Shown: positions 8,232 through 13,552 of the stretch, one piece after another | Layout of the letters: every line of letters begins with the position of its first letter | Numbering within the stretch: position 1 is the first letter of the stretch | Origin: Pseudomonadota bacterium | GTDB lineage: Bacteria; Pseudomonadota; Gammaproteobacteria; Burkholderiales; Rhodocyclaceae | Direction: 5' to 3' | Assembly (NCBI GenBank): GCA_018262285.1 | Contig: JAGTRX010000073.1 | Location: 1-39,831, forward strand | Length of the DNA stretch: 39,831 nucleotides | Notes under the pieces: model-generated | Databases searched by the model: none | The model's input: the letters and a program-made list of their open reading frames with translations, nothing else | Told to the model about the DNA's origin: nothing | Translations under genes and position numbers: made by a program

Positions 8232-9188
8232 TCACGCTGCCTTTTTCCCGATCTTCATTAGCGCGACCTTGAGGCTGGCAGTCGCCAGGTGGGCATAGCG
8301 TTTTGTCGATGCTGCGGACTTGTGACCAAGCACGGCGCCGACAGTGTAGAGATCCACGGCCGAGTTGATCATGGCGCTGGCGGCACTGTGGCGTAGATCG
8401 TGGAAGTGCAGCCACTCCATATCGACAGCCTTTCTGGCTTCCCGGAAGTGATAGCCGAGAATGTAGCGGGTCGGCAGCGGGTATTTCAGACAGGTGTTCA
8501 GCTTGGGGTGGATCGGCACTAGGCGCGGGCTGCCGTTCTTTGTATCGGCCAGCACAAAAAAACCATCCGCGCGAACAGCCCTCAGAATTTCTCCCGTTCT
8601 CATCCCCGAATAAAACGCAATTTTGATGGCCGCCCTGGTGGGAAGATGCGTGCAGGCGCGCGCTAGCTTGATCATCTGCTCACGGTCGATATAAGTCTGC
8701 CGCTCGTTTTTGACGGTCGGTACGATGACGGCAGCGGCCGGATCTGCATCAGCCATTCCGTGGTGCTTCCAGCCGTATCTGCACGCGGCTGTGAGATAGC
8801 GAATCCGGTTCTTGATGGTCGCCGGCGCCAGGCGCTCCCGTTCCTTGATCGAATAGGCCTTGCAGACGTCAGCCAGCGCTGCCATCGGTCTGCCCTGGTA
8901 GGCCCAGAACATCTGCGCCAGTTCGTGCGCTGCGTTTTTTCCTGCCTTCAGTTCCGCGCATCGCTCGAGGATGTATTTTTTAACGGCGTCTTCAATGGTA
9001 AATTCAGGACGCTGCACGCCGGTTGCGATGGCGTAGAGGCGTGCCGATTCTTGCCGGTCGAATGAGTCAGCTTGGGCGTGATTCCAAGTTTTCGGAAGAC
9101 GTTTTCGAGCCCGGACCCGCTGACCGTTAATTTGACGGTCGAATTCAAAGATGAAACAACTCGTTGCTTTATCTCGGTACACCGGCAT
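8232..9188 (-). CDS. int: Phage tyrosine integrase
   Basis: 318 residues. Catalytic residues of the tyrosine recombinase family are in order: Arg197 (YSGMRTGEIL), Lys217 (DTKNGSPR), His263-x2-Arg266 (HDLRHSAAS), His289 (LGHKSAAS) and the nucleophile Tyr298 (TKRYAHL). The N-terminal part (about 1-60) is an arm-type DNA-binding region and 65-150 a SAM-like core-binding domain. It catalyses site-specific integration and excision, presumably at tRNA-Cys. It is the last gene of the leftward early operon. Its first 80 codons overlap the excisionase-like frame. GGAG lies 12-13 nt before the ATG. Confidence 0.95.
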   Translation of the reverse strand: MPVYRDKATSCFIFEFDRQINGQRVRARKRLPKTWNHAQADSFDRQESARLYAIATGVQRPEFTIEDAVKKYILERCAELKAGKNAAHELAQMFWAYQGRPMAALADVCKAYSIKERERLAPATIKNRIRYLTAACRYGWKHHGMADADPAAAVIVPTVKNERQTYIDREQMIKLARACTHLPTRAAIKIAFYSGMRTGEILRAVRADGFFVLADTKNGSPRLVPIHPKLNTCLKYPLPTRYILGYHFREARKAVDMEWLHFHDLRHSAASAMINSAVDLYTVGAVLGHKSAASTKRYAHLATASLKVALMKIGKKAA

Positions 9189-9343
9189 GATGTTTTGTAC
9201 TCCAGAATATCCGCAGACTCAAAGACTATTCTTGACCCGAACCGATAGCAAGGGATCGGGCCGTTGGGCGCAGCTAAAGCGTAGACCGACCTGGAAGAAA
9301 TTCCAAGTTCGGCAGCAGCTTCAGAGGCAGACCAGCGGCTCAT
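8948..9343 (-). CDS. AlpA/excisionase-like helix-turn-helix protein
   Basis: The start MSRWSASEAAAELGISSRSV at 9343 and the following PNGPIPCYRFGSRIVFESADILEY are the winged-helix pattern of the AlpA/MerR-like excisionase family. The frame stays open for 131 codons and overlaps the integrase start by 241 bp in another frame, which is long but occurs in phage xis-int pairs. The Ser-rich C-terminal half may be dispensable. It begins 4 nt after the stop of the 9348-9662 gene, as expected in the compact leftward operon. A role as recombination directionality factor is inferred from family and position. Confidence 0.65.
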   Translation of the reverse strand: MSRWSASEAAAELGISSRSVYALAAPNGPIPCYRFGSRIVFESADILEYKTSCRCTEIKQRVVSSLNSTVKLTVSGSGLENVFRKLGITPKLTHSTGKNRHASTPSQPACSVLNLPLKTPLKNTSSSDARN

Positions 9344-9347
9344 GCGC

Positions 9348-9662
9348 TCAAATCCTGTCCGGCGGGTTACCGCGTGCGTTCGGCAAATGCCGCCACCTGA
9401 TGATTGCGGTCCTAACACCGTTCTCGTACACGGCCCGCTGAAAATCGCCATTTATTACTCGTGTGCGGATTGTGCAGTGGCCATTATCCGATTTCTTTGG
9501 GGTGCATCCTCTTTGCCAAAAATCATGCCCATCGAACTCGGCTTCAAATTCCTCGGTAAAGTTCTCTCCTCGCCACTTGTTCACGTAGCGCACGAGCACT
9601 GGAATTCCTACCGGCGTTGTGCTTCTTGCTCTCCACTTTCTCATTGCTGTCTCCGTGGTCAT
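9348..9662 (-). CDS. Hypothetical protein translationally coupled to the reverse transcriptase
   Basis: 104 residues, no family recognised. Composition is mixed alpha/beta with aromatic and charged residues (RYVNKWRGENFTEEFEAEFDGHDFW), no membrane segment or signal. The ATG at 9662 overlaps the RT stop (ATGA) and has a strong AGGAGG 7 nt upstream, so the gene is real and its translation is coupled to RT. Its position directly behind a DGR reverse transcriptase raises the possibility of a DGR accessory role, but it may equally be an ordinary phage early protein. Confidence 0.6.
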   Translation of the reverse strand: MTTETAMRKWRARSTTPVGIPVLVRYVNKWRGENFTEEFEAEFDGHDFWQRGCTPKKSDNGHCTIRTRVINGDFQRAVYENGVRTAIIRWRHLPNARGNPPDRI

Positions 9663-10732
9663 GCCGCCCTCCTGTAAGTCTTTGTCAGATCGCGCTTGAT
9701 GCAATGGCCGCGCTTGCGTAAGGCGTTCGCAAGTAGCGCTCTATCGTGGTGGCTGTGATCTGCTTGGCGCAGCAACCCGAAATAGCTGTTGGCGGTTTCA
9801 AACAGATCGGCGGCGTTGATAGTGCGAACGCGCTGGACTGCTGCCTTAACCGTGCGCTTGCGGGTTTCTCTATGCCATGGTTTGATGACCTGGCCGACGA
9901 AATCAATGCCGCGCTCTATGGGCTGCAGGATGGTCTTTGTCGGGTTGAGTTTGGCGTGCAGCCGCGCCGGCAGAAAGGCATCGATCCTAGCCAGGGCCTC
10001 ATTGAGCCACTGCGGTGATTCGTGCAGCAACACGAAATCATCGACGTAGCGGACATAATGTCTGGCGCCGATCTGGTGCTTTACGAACTGGTCGAGCGTA
10101 TCGAGGCAGATATTGGCGAAGAACTGGCTGCTCAGATTGCCGATGGGCAGGCCCAGGTGCGCGGGCTGGCTGGTCAGGCGCTTATGCGCCGGAACCCGCT
10201 CCAGGAGGGCAGGTTTTCCACGGTACTCATAGTTCTGGCGCGGATCGTGAAACAGGATCGTCTCGGCCAGCGCCATCCACCACGGTTCGCTAACTCTGGC
10301 GGCGATCAGGTCGCGCAGAATGTTCTTGTCGATGCTGACAAAGAAGTTGGCTAAATCGAGCTTCAGATAATGCGCCGGCCGCTGCCAGTTCTGTGTGATG
10401 CTGCGTACCTTGGCCTCCAGGCGCTTGGCAGCGTAGAGCGTGCCACGACCAGGAATGCAGGCGCAGGAATCGGCAATGAACGCAGCGTAGAAGCGTGGGG
10501 CGATGCGGTTGTAGAGTAGGTGATGCACAATGCGGTCGCGGAAGTCTGCAGCCCATACTTCGCGTGGCTTTGGCCTGGTGATGACAAAGCAGATTGAACG
10601 CCCTGGGCGGTAGGTGCCGTCCTGCATCTCGTCGTTAAGCTGGCACAGGTTGCGCTCAAGGTTCTGCTCGAATTCAATGGCCGATGGCTTGTTGCGCTTG
10701 GTCTTGCGGCAATCGAGGTAGGCTTGCACCAA
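9659..10732 (-). CDS. DGR-type reverse transcriptase
   Basis: About 357 residues from a TTG at 10732 (GTG at 10729 is an alternative). Polymerase motifs in order: YLKLDLANFFVSID with the first catalytic Asp (about 10330-10363), LGLPIGNLSSQFFAN (10112-10153) and RYVDDFVLLH with the catalytic Asp pair (about 10030-10051). IGNLSSQ matches the diversity-generating retroelement consensus ([L/I]GNxxSQ), unlike the QG-type motif of group II introns and retrons. No maturase or HNH domain follows. It should copy TR RNA into adenine-mutagenised cDNA. The start is unclear: the frame is open to 11083 through TR, and no in-frame ATG or GTG lies just before the conserved FSFEELVQAYLDC, so a start at ATG 10852 inside TR or a small frameshift is possible. 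Confidence 0.93.
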   Translation of the reverse strand: MVQAYLDCRKTKRNKPSAIEFEQNLERNLCQLNDEMQDGTYRPGRSICFVITRPKPREVWAADFRDRIVHHLLYNRIAPRFYAAFIADSCACIPGRGTLYAAKRLEAKVRSITQNWQRPAHYLKLDLANFFVSIDKNILRDLIAARVSEPWWMALAETILFHDPRQNYEYRGKPALLERVPAHKRLTSQPAHLGLPIGNLSSQFFANICLDTLDQFVKHQIGARHYVRYVDDFVLLHESPQWLNEALARIDAFLPARLHAKLNPTKTILQPIERGIDFVGQVIKPWHRETRKRTVKAAVQRVRTINAADLFETANSYFGLLRQADHSHHDRALLANALRKRGHCIKRDLTKTYRRAA

Positions 10733-10771
10733 TTCCTCGAAAGAAAAATCAGCATGGTGGCGCTCGGATTG

Positions 10772-10875
10772 ATCTGCGGACGGCGCGGGCGCGGCCCTCG
10801 TAGCTCTTGTTGTTGTTCTGGTTGCCGTTGTTGAAATTCTGATTCCAGGCATAGTCAGAGTTGGAGGCGTGCTGC
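10772..10875 (-). repeat. DGR template repeat (TR)
   Basis: 104 bp with the same length and ends as VR1. In the coding orientation it encodes the stretch NQNFNNGNQNNNKSY, full of AAY codons, which is the expected DGR template design. It lies between avd and RT. The last 29 bp (atctgc...ccctcg on the plus strand) are identical in TR, VR1 and VR2 and should contain the IMH/IMH* recognition region. One base further the TR has G where both VRs have A (tgatct versus taatct). TR ends about 40 bp before the likely RT start. Confidence 0.95.
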
Positions 10876-11049
10876 GTCCTGTTGTGCTATCTACGTCGCC
10901 CTGACGAAGGCCGTAGCCGATCAGCGGGGAAACTGCGCCAGACCATTCCCGACTGCAGCCGGAGGTATCCCTAGTGCGCATGGCGGTGGCCTTGTGAGCC
11001 AGCGGCACAACCAGATTAAAGATTCGCTCAGTCATGGTGGCCGTGACCA

Positions 11050-11403
11050 TCAGGAAGCAGGCGAGAGTGCGGAACGGCGCCATCCACCTGCCTGCTTGCC
11101 GACGCTATTGGTCAGCTCGATGGCCTTGGCGTACTGCCCGGTAGAGATCAAGCGCTTGTCACGCGAGAGTCTGAGCAGCAGCTCGGCCACTTGCAGGCGC
11201 TCGATCAAAGATTCAAGGTGCGGCGCTTTTTCCCGCGCACAGTTGGCGCGAAAGATAAGCGTGACAATCTCGACGCATTCATCGCGTAGCTTGCCGCCGA
11301 TGCTCTGCTTGAAGTCGCGGGGCATGTTCTTGGCAAGATCGGTGATGGCGTCGAGAAGATCGTAGGCCACCTTGTAGATCGGGAGTTGGGTGTGAAGTGC
11401 CAT
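11050..11403 (-). CDS. avd: Avd-like four-helix-bundle DGR accessory protein
   Basis: 117 residues, highly helical. The pattern YKVAYDLLDAI...NMPRDFKQSIGGKLRDECVEIVTLIFRAN...LIERLQVAELLLRLSRDKRLIS...AKAIELTNSVGKQAGGW matches the four-helix-bundle family (Avd of Bordetella phage BPP-1 and 23S-IVP relatives). Avd forms a basic pentamer that binds RT and RNA and is needed for cDNA synthesis and mutagenic homing. It sits between VR1 and TR in the standard target-avd-TR-RT order. No clear ribosome binding site is seen before ATG 11403, so it may depend on coupling with the upstream, now broken, target gene. Confidence 0.88.
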   Translation of the reverse strand: MALHTQLPIYKVAYDLLDAITDLAKNMPRDFKQSIGGKLRDECVEIVTLIFRANCAREKAPHLESLIERLQVAELLLRLSRDKRLISTGQYAKAIELTNSVGKQAGGWRRSALSPAS

Positions 11404-11422
11404 GCTGATTGAAAGGGCTAAA

Positions 11423-11798
11423 TTACAAAATTTCTAATCTGCGGACGGCGCGGGCGCGGCCCTCGAAGCTCTCGTTGCTGTCCTGGTAGCCGTCGCCGAA
11501 ATCCTGAATCCAGGCATAGTCAGAGTTGGAGGCGTGCTGCTCGCGTGTCCAATACCACTCTGGATTGAATTCATCCTTTATGGTGGAAAACAGGAGGGCG
11601 CTTTCGGTGCGGTCAGGCAGTTCGCCTGCCATCCGCGCTGATGATGGCGCCGACGTAGCGCTCGCCTGCGTTGAGGGTCGGCATTTCAATCGTGATCGGG
11701 AACGCGGATTCAAGCTTTGCCTGCGCTTCGAGCGTGGCGATCATTTGCGCGATTTTGTTCTGCTCGGTCTTGATGGCTTCGAGAGTGATGGTGGTCAT
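11423..11798 (-). pseudogene. DGR target protein 1 (C-type-lectin-like), broken by an internal deletion
   Basis: Two frames make up one gene. The N-terminus from ATG 11798 (RBS AAGAGG) reads MTTITLEAIKTEQNK...TLNAGERYVGAIISADG and then hits a stop near 11613. The remainder (MAGELPDRTESALLF...EWYWTREQHASNSDYAW...GRARAVRRLEIL) is in the +1 frame. Intact relatives known to me have roughly 25-30 residues between the ADG and GELP segments (a HLxLLPGE...W region). They are missing here, so an out-of-frame deletion at about 11625-11640 is likely. The C-terminal part is the DUF1566/FGE-like C-lectin fold that displays the variable residues. As it stands, no full-length product can be made without frameshifting. 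Confidence 0.82.
11437..11540 (-). repeat. DGR variable repeat 1 (VR1)
   Basis: 104 bp aligned to TR without gaps. There are 10 differences, all at positions that are A in the TR sense strand (7 A-to-G, 3 A-to-T); no C, G or T of TR is changed. The encoded segment changes from NQNFNNGNQNNNKSY to IQDFGDGYQDSNESF. It forms the C-terminus of the target gene at 11423-11798, followed by the invariant GRARAVRR end. Confidence 0.96.
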
Positions 11799-12409
11799 GT
11801 TGGCCTCTTAAATTGATGAATGATTAAAGGGGTAATCTGCGGACGGCGCGGGCGCGGCCCTCGGCCGTTGACGAAATTCTGACCCCAGGCATAGTCAGAG
11901 TCGGAGGCGTGCTGCGTTGAACTCCAGTACCAGGCCGGATCAAAAGCTTCCTCGCCGCCTTTCTGGAAGGCTTCTGCCATCGTCTGCAAGGGGAATTCCG
12001 GCGTGTATGGCCGGGTTGGTTCGACGGCGCTCATATTGATGCCGGAGCGGGCATAACAATAATTCTCTTCGGTGGTCGGCTTGAGGTTGCGATAGCAAAT
12101 CTCAAGCTCGTCCTGGCTGGGCAGATACCAGTCGTCAAAGCCGCCAATGGTGAGGCCGAGCGCCCATTTGGCAAGTTTGCTGCCTGCCGTGGCCATCGCC
12201 TTAGTGTTGGCTAGTCCGTCATCGTAGGACTTGGCATCCGGTACGTCTTTACCGCGTCCGATCCAGCTTGACGGTGCGTGTTGGCCTTCTACTTTCGGCG
12301 CGACGATGAGGGCATGGGGCTTGCCGTCGATGTTGATGCGGCCAGCGTAAAAGCCGCCGGCCATGGCGGTACCGAGGATGGTGGGGATTTCTTGGGTTGA
12401 GGATTTCAT
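11795..12409 (-). CDS. DGR target protein 2 (DUF1566/C-type-lectin-like), C-terminus frameshifted
   Basis: 204 residues from ATG 12409 (AAGGAAATATT upstream). DUF1566 features: FDDWYLPSQDELEICYRNL, an ETNY-like segment, EPTRPYTP, EAFDPAWYWSSTQHASDSDYAWGQNF. This fold carries the hypervariable C-terminus in many DGR targets. After VR2 the 23-nt deletion shifts the frame: the normal ending EGRARAVRRLPL with TAA at 11824-11826 is replaced by GRGPRPRRPQITPLIIHQFKRPT, and the new stop overlaps the ATG of the next gene. The invariant C-terminal beta strand is thus lost, so display of a folded ligand-binding surface is doubtful. What it binds is unknown. Confidence 0.85.
   Translation of the reverse strand: MKSSTQEIPTILGTAMAGGFYAGRINIDGKPHALIVAPKVEGQHAPSSWIGRGKDVPDAKSYDDGLANTKAMATAGSKLAKWALGLTIGGFDDWYLPSQDELEICYRNLKPTTEENYCYARSGINMSAVEPTRPYTPEFPLQTMAEAFQKGGEEAFDPAWYWSSTQHASDSDYAWGQNFVNGRGPRPRRPQITPLIIHQFKRPT
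11835..11915 (-). repeat. DGR variable repeat 2 (VR2), 23 bp shorter than TR
   Basis: 81 bp. Outside one gap it matches TR with 5 substitutions, all at TR adenines (4 A-to-G, 1 A-to-T), giving DSDYAWGQNFVNG. Twenty-three bases of the TR, from after GGC to before CGAGGGCC, are absent. The deletion has no microhomology at its ends. The 29-bp IMH-like end and the 5' anchor GCAGCACGCCTCC are intact. Confidence 0.93.
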
Positions 12410-12441
12410 AATATTTCCTTGTGGTTGGGATTGATAGAAAA

Positions 12442-12969
12442 TCACGCTGCCTCCTGCAGTATTTCAAGCGCCCGCTGCATGAAGCCTGATTTGGCGCGGT
12501 TGGCATTTGTGGCCATGATGCGAAAATCAAGCGGCACGGTGCAGTAAAGCAGCGGCCACGGATCGCGGTCGGGCGGCATCAGGTCGCGCTTCTCGGTGGC
12601 CAGCATCACCAGATCGGCTTGCTTGACTTCCGGGCTGGTGGTGGCCGGCAGGCCAAAGCGTTCACGGATGGCGGCATCCATGCGGGCTTCGATGGCTCGA
12701 TAATCGGGCAGCAAGAGCTTGAGCGGTGATGGGATGTCGCAGAGATAGGCCTCGGCGGCATCGTGCAGCAAGGCCTCCAGCTCGAATTCGACAGGCACGA
12801 TACGGCTGGCCAGTTCGCTGTGCTGGGCAACGCTGTAGTAAAACCGGCATTGACCGCTGAAGCGGCAGGTGTTGGCCAGGCCGTGCGCGATGTCGAGCAG
12901 GTTGATCATGTTCGGCTGCGGGTCGATCAGATCCAGGTGCTTGCCAGTGAAGGTGAGAAGGTAGCTCAT
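12442..12969 (-). CDS. HD-domain phosphohydrolase (YfbR-like)
   Basis: 175 residues. HD metal ligands are visible as SVAQHSELASR (His), LLHDAAEAYLCD (His-Asp) and KQADLVMLATE (Asp), the pattern of 5'-deoxynucleotidase YfbR/YedJ-like phage HD proteins. A dNMP phosphohydrolase role in phage nucleotide metabolism is plausible but not shown. The ATG at 12969 shares a base with the upstream stop (TGATG). The gene lies just upstream of the DGR targets in the leftward operon, with a 32-nt gap. Confidence 0.8.
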   Translation of the reverse strand: MSYLLTFTGKHLDLIDPQPNMINLLDIAHGLANTCRFSGQCRFYYSVAQHSELASRIVPVEFELEALLHDAAEAYLCDIPSPLKLLLPDYRAIEARMDAAIRERFGLPATTSPEVKQADLVMLATEKRDLMPPDRDPWPLLYCTVPLDFRIMATNANRAKSGFMQRALEILQEAA

Positions 12970-13154
12970 CACGTTGTCTCGATCAGGTTGGCCAGCATGT
13001 AAGCGCCAAAGACATTGATCAGGCCGATGGAAAAGATGGCGGCAATGCAGTCGTCGACGGTCAGGTTCTCGTCTGCAACCTGCATTGCGCCGATGGTGGT
13101 TTCAAGGCGTTCGAAGGTGAGCTGGTCAAGCCTGACGCTGATTTCAGTGTCCAC
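12969..13154 (-). CDS. Small hypothetical early protein, membrane-helix C-terminus
   Basis: 61 residues beginning at GTG 13154 within the end of the upstream gene. The N-terminal half is charged (SVRLDQLTFERLETTIG), the C-terminal half hydrophobic (CIAAIFSIGLINVFGAYMLANLI), compatible with one membrane helix. It overlaps the HD gene by one base. No family recognised. Confidence 0.5.
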   Translation of the reverse strand: MDTEISVRLDQLTFERLETTIGAMQVADENLTVDDCIAAIFSIGLINVFGAYMLANLIETT

Positions 13155-13341
13155 AATGGCGCTCCAGGTTGTTCATACAGATGCTGGCTTTCTCCAGCAT
13201 GTAGTGCAGGCGGACGGCCAGCCGGTTCAATTCCAACTCGAACGCGACTGCATCGTCCTGCAGCCCTTCCAGGGTTTCTTTGATGACGCCGATCGGCGCC
13301 AGTTTTTGGTCTTCCGTGCTTTCTTGTCGTAGGGTGCTCAT
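13144..13341 (-). CDS. Small hypothetical early protein (coiled-coil)
   Basis: 65 residues from ATG 13341 (MSTLRQESTEDQK). Long amphipathic helix with heptad-like Leu/Ala spacing (IKETLEGLQDDAVAFELELN), then a Cys-containing end. The start overlaps the stop of the 30-aa gene before it (ATGA) and the end overlaps the next gene, typical of phage early operons. Function unknown. Confidence 0.55.
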   Translation of the reverse strand: MSTLRQESTEDQKLAPIGVIKETLEGLQDDAVAFELELNRLAVRLHYMLEKASICMNNLERHCGH

Positions 13342-13430
13342 GCCATTTCTCCAGCAATGCGCCATGACGGCCAGGACAGGCGCAGGATGCGGTCACGGTA
13401 GAGGCGGGTGGCGATGATTATTCGACGCAT
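13338..13430 (-). CDS. Very small hypothetical protein (30 aa)
   Basis: MRRIIIATRLYRDRILRLSW and ten further residues; basic, Trp/Arg-rich. It is accepted because AGGAG lies 8-9 nt before its ATG and its stop overlaps the ATG at 13341 (ATGA). It resembles short basic proteins found in phage operons, but no family can be named. It may serve mainly as a coupling peptide. Confidence 0.45.
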   Translation of the reverse strand: MRRIIIATRLYRDRILRLSWPSWRIAGEMA

Positions 13431-13552
13431 GGCAATATCTCCTGTAGAACGTTGCAGATGGCATCGCAGCCGTGGGCGGCGATGACCTTGATGTCGATGC
13501 CGGAACCACGGACGTGGTAGAGGCGGCCTGGGATGATGGGGCGGGCGCTCAT
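13418..13552 (-). CDS. Small hypothetical protein (44 aa)
   Basis: Starts at ATG 13552 overlapping the parB-like stop (ATGA) and reads MSARPIIPGRLYHVRGSGID, then a Cys-containing tail ending in LQEILPCVE. It resembles short phage proteins with a beta-hairpin (GRLYHVRGxGxD), possibly nucleic-acid related. Coupling on both sides supports translation. Function unknown. Confidence 0.5.
   Translation of the reverse strand: MSARPIIPGRLYHVRGSGIDIKVIAAHGCDAICNVLQEILPCVE

Noticed and set aside
9659-10732. Group II intron or retron reverse transcriptase
   Set aside because: No maturase/HNH domain, no intron domain V or msr-msd-like structure, and the motif IGNLSSQ plus a TR/VR pair fits a DGR.
9659-11083. 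A single 474-residue RT beginning at 11083
   Set aside because: The first 110 codons overlap avd and TR in another frame and show no conserved RT sequence; RT similarity starts at about 10747.
11415-11436. Cruciform next to VR1 (AAATT-TTGT-AATTT) like the BPP-1 hairpin
   Set aside because: Only a 5-bp A/T stem, not present after VR2; too weak to call.
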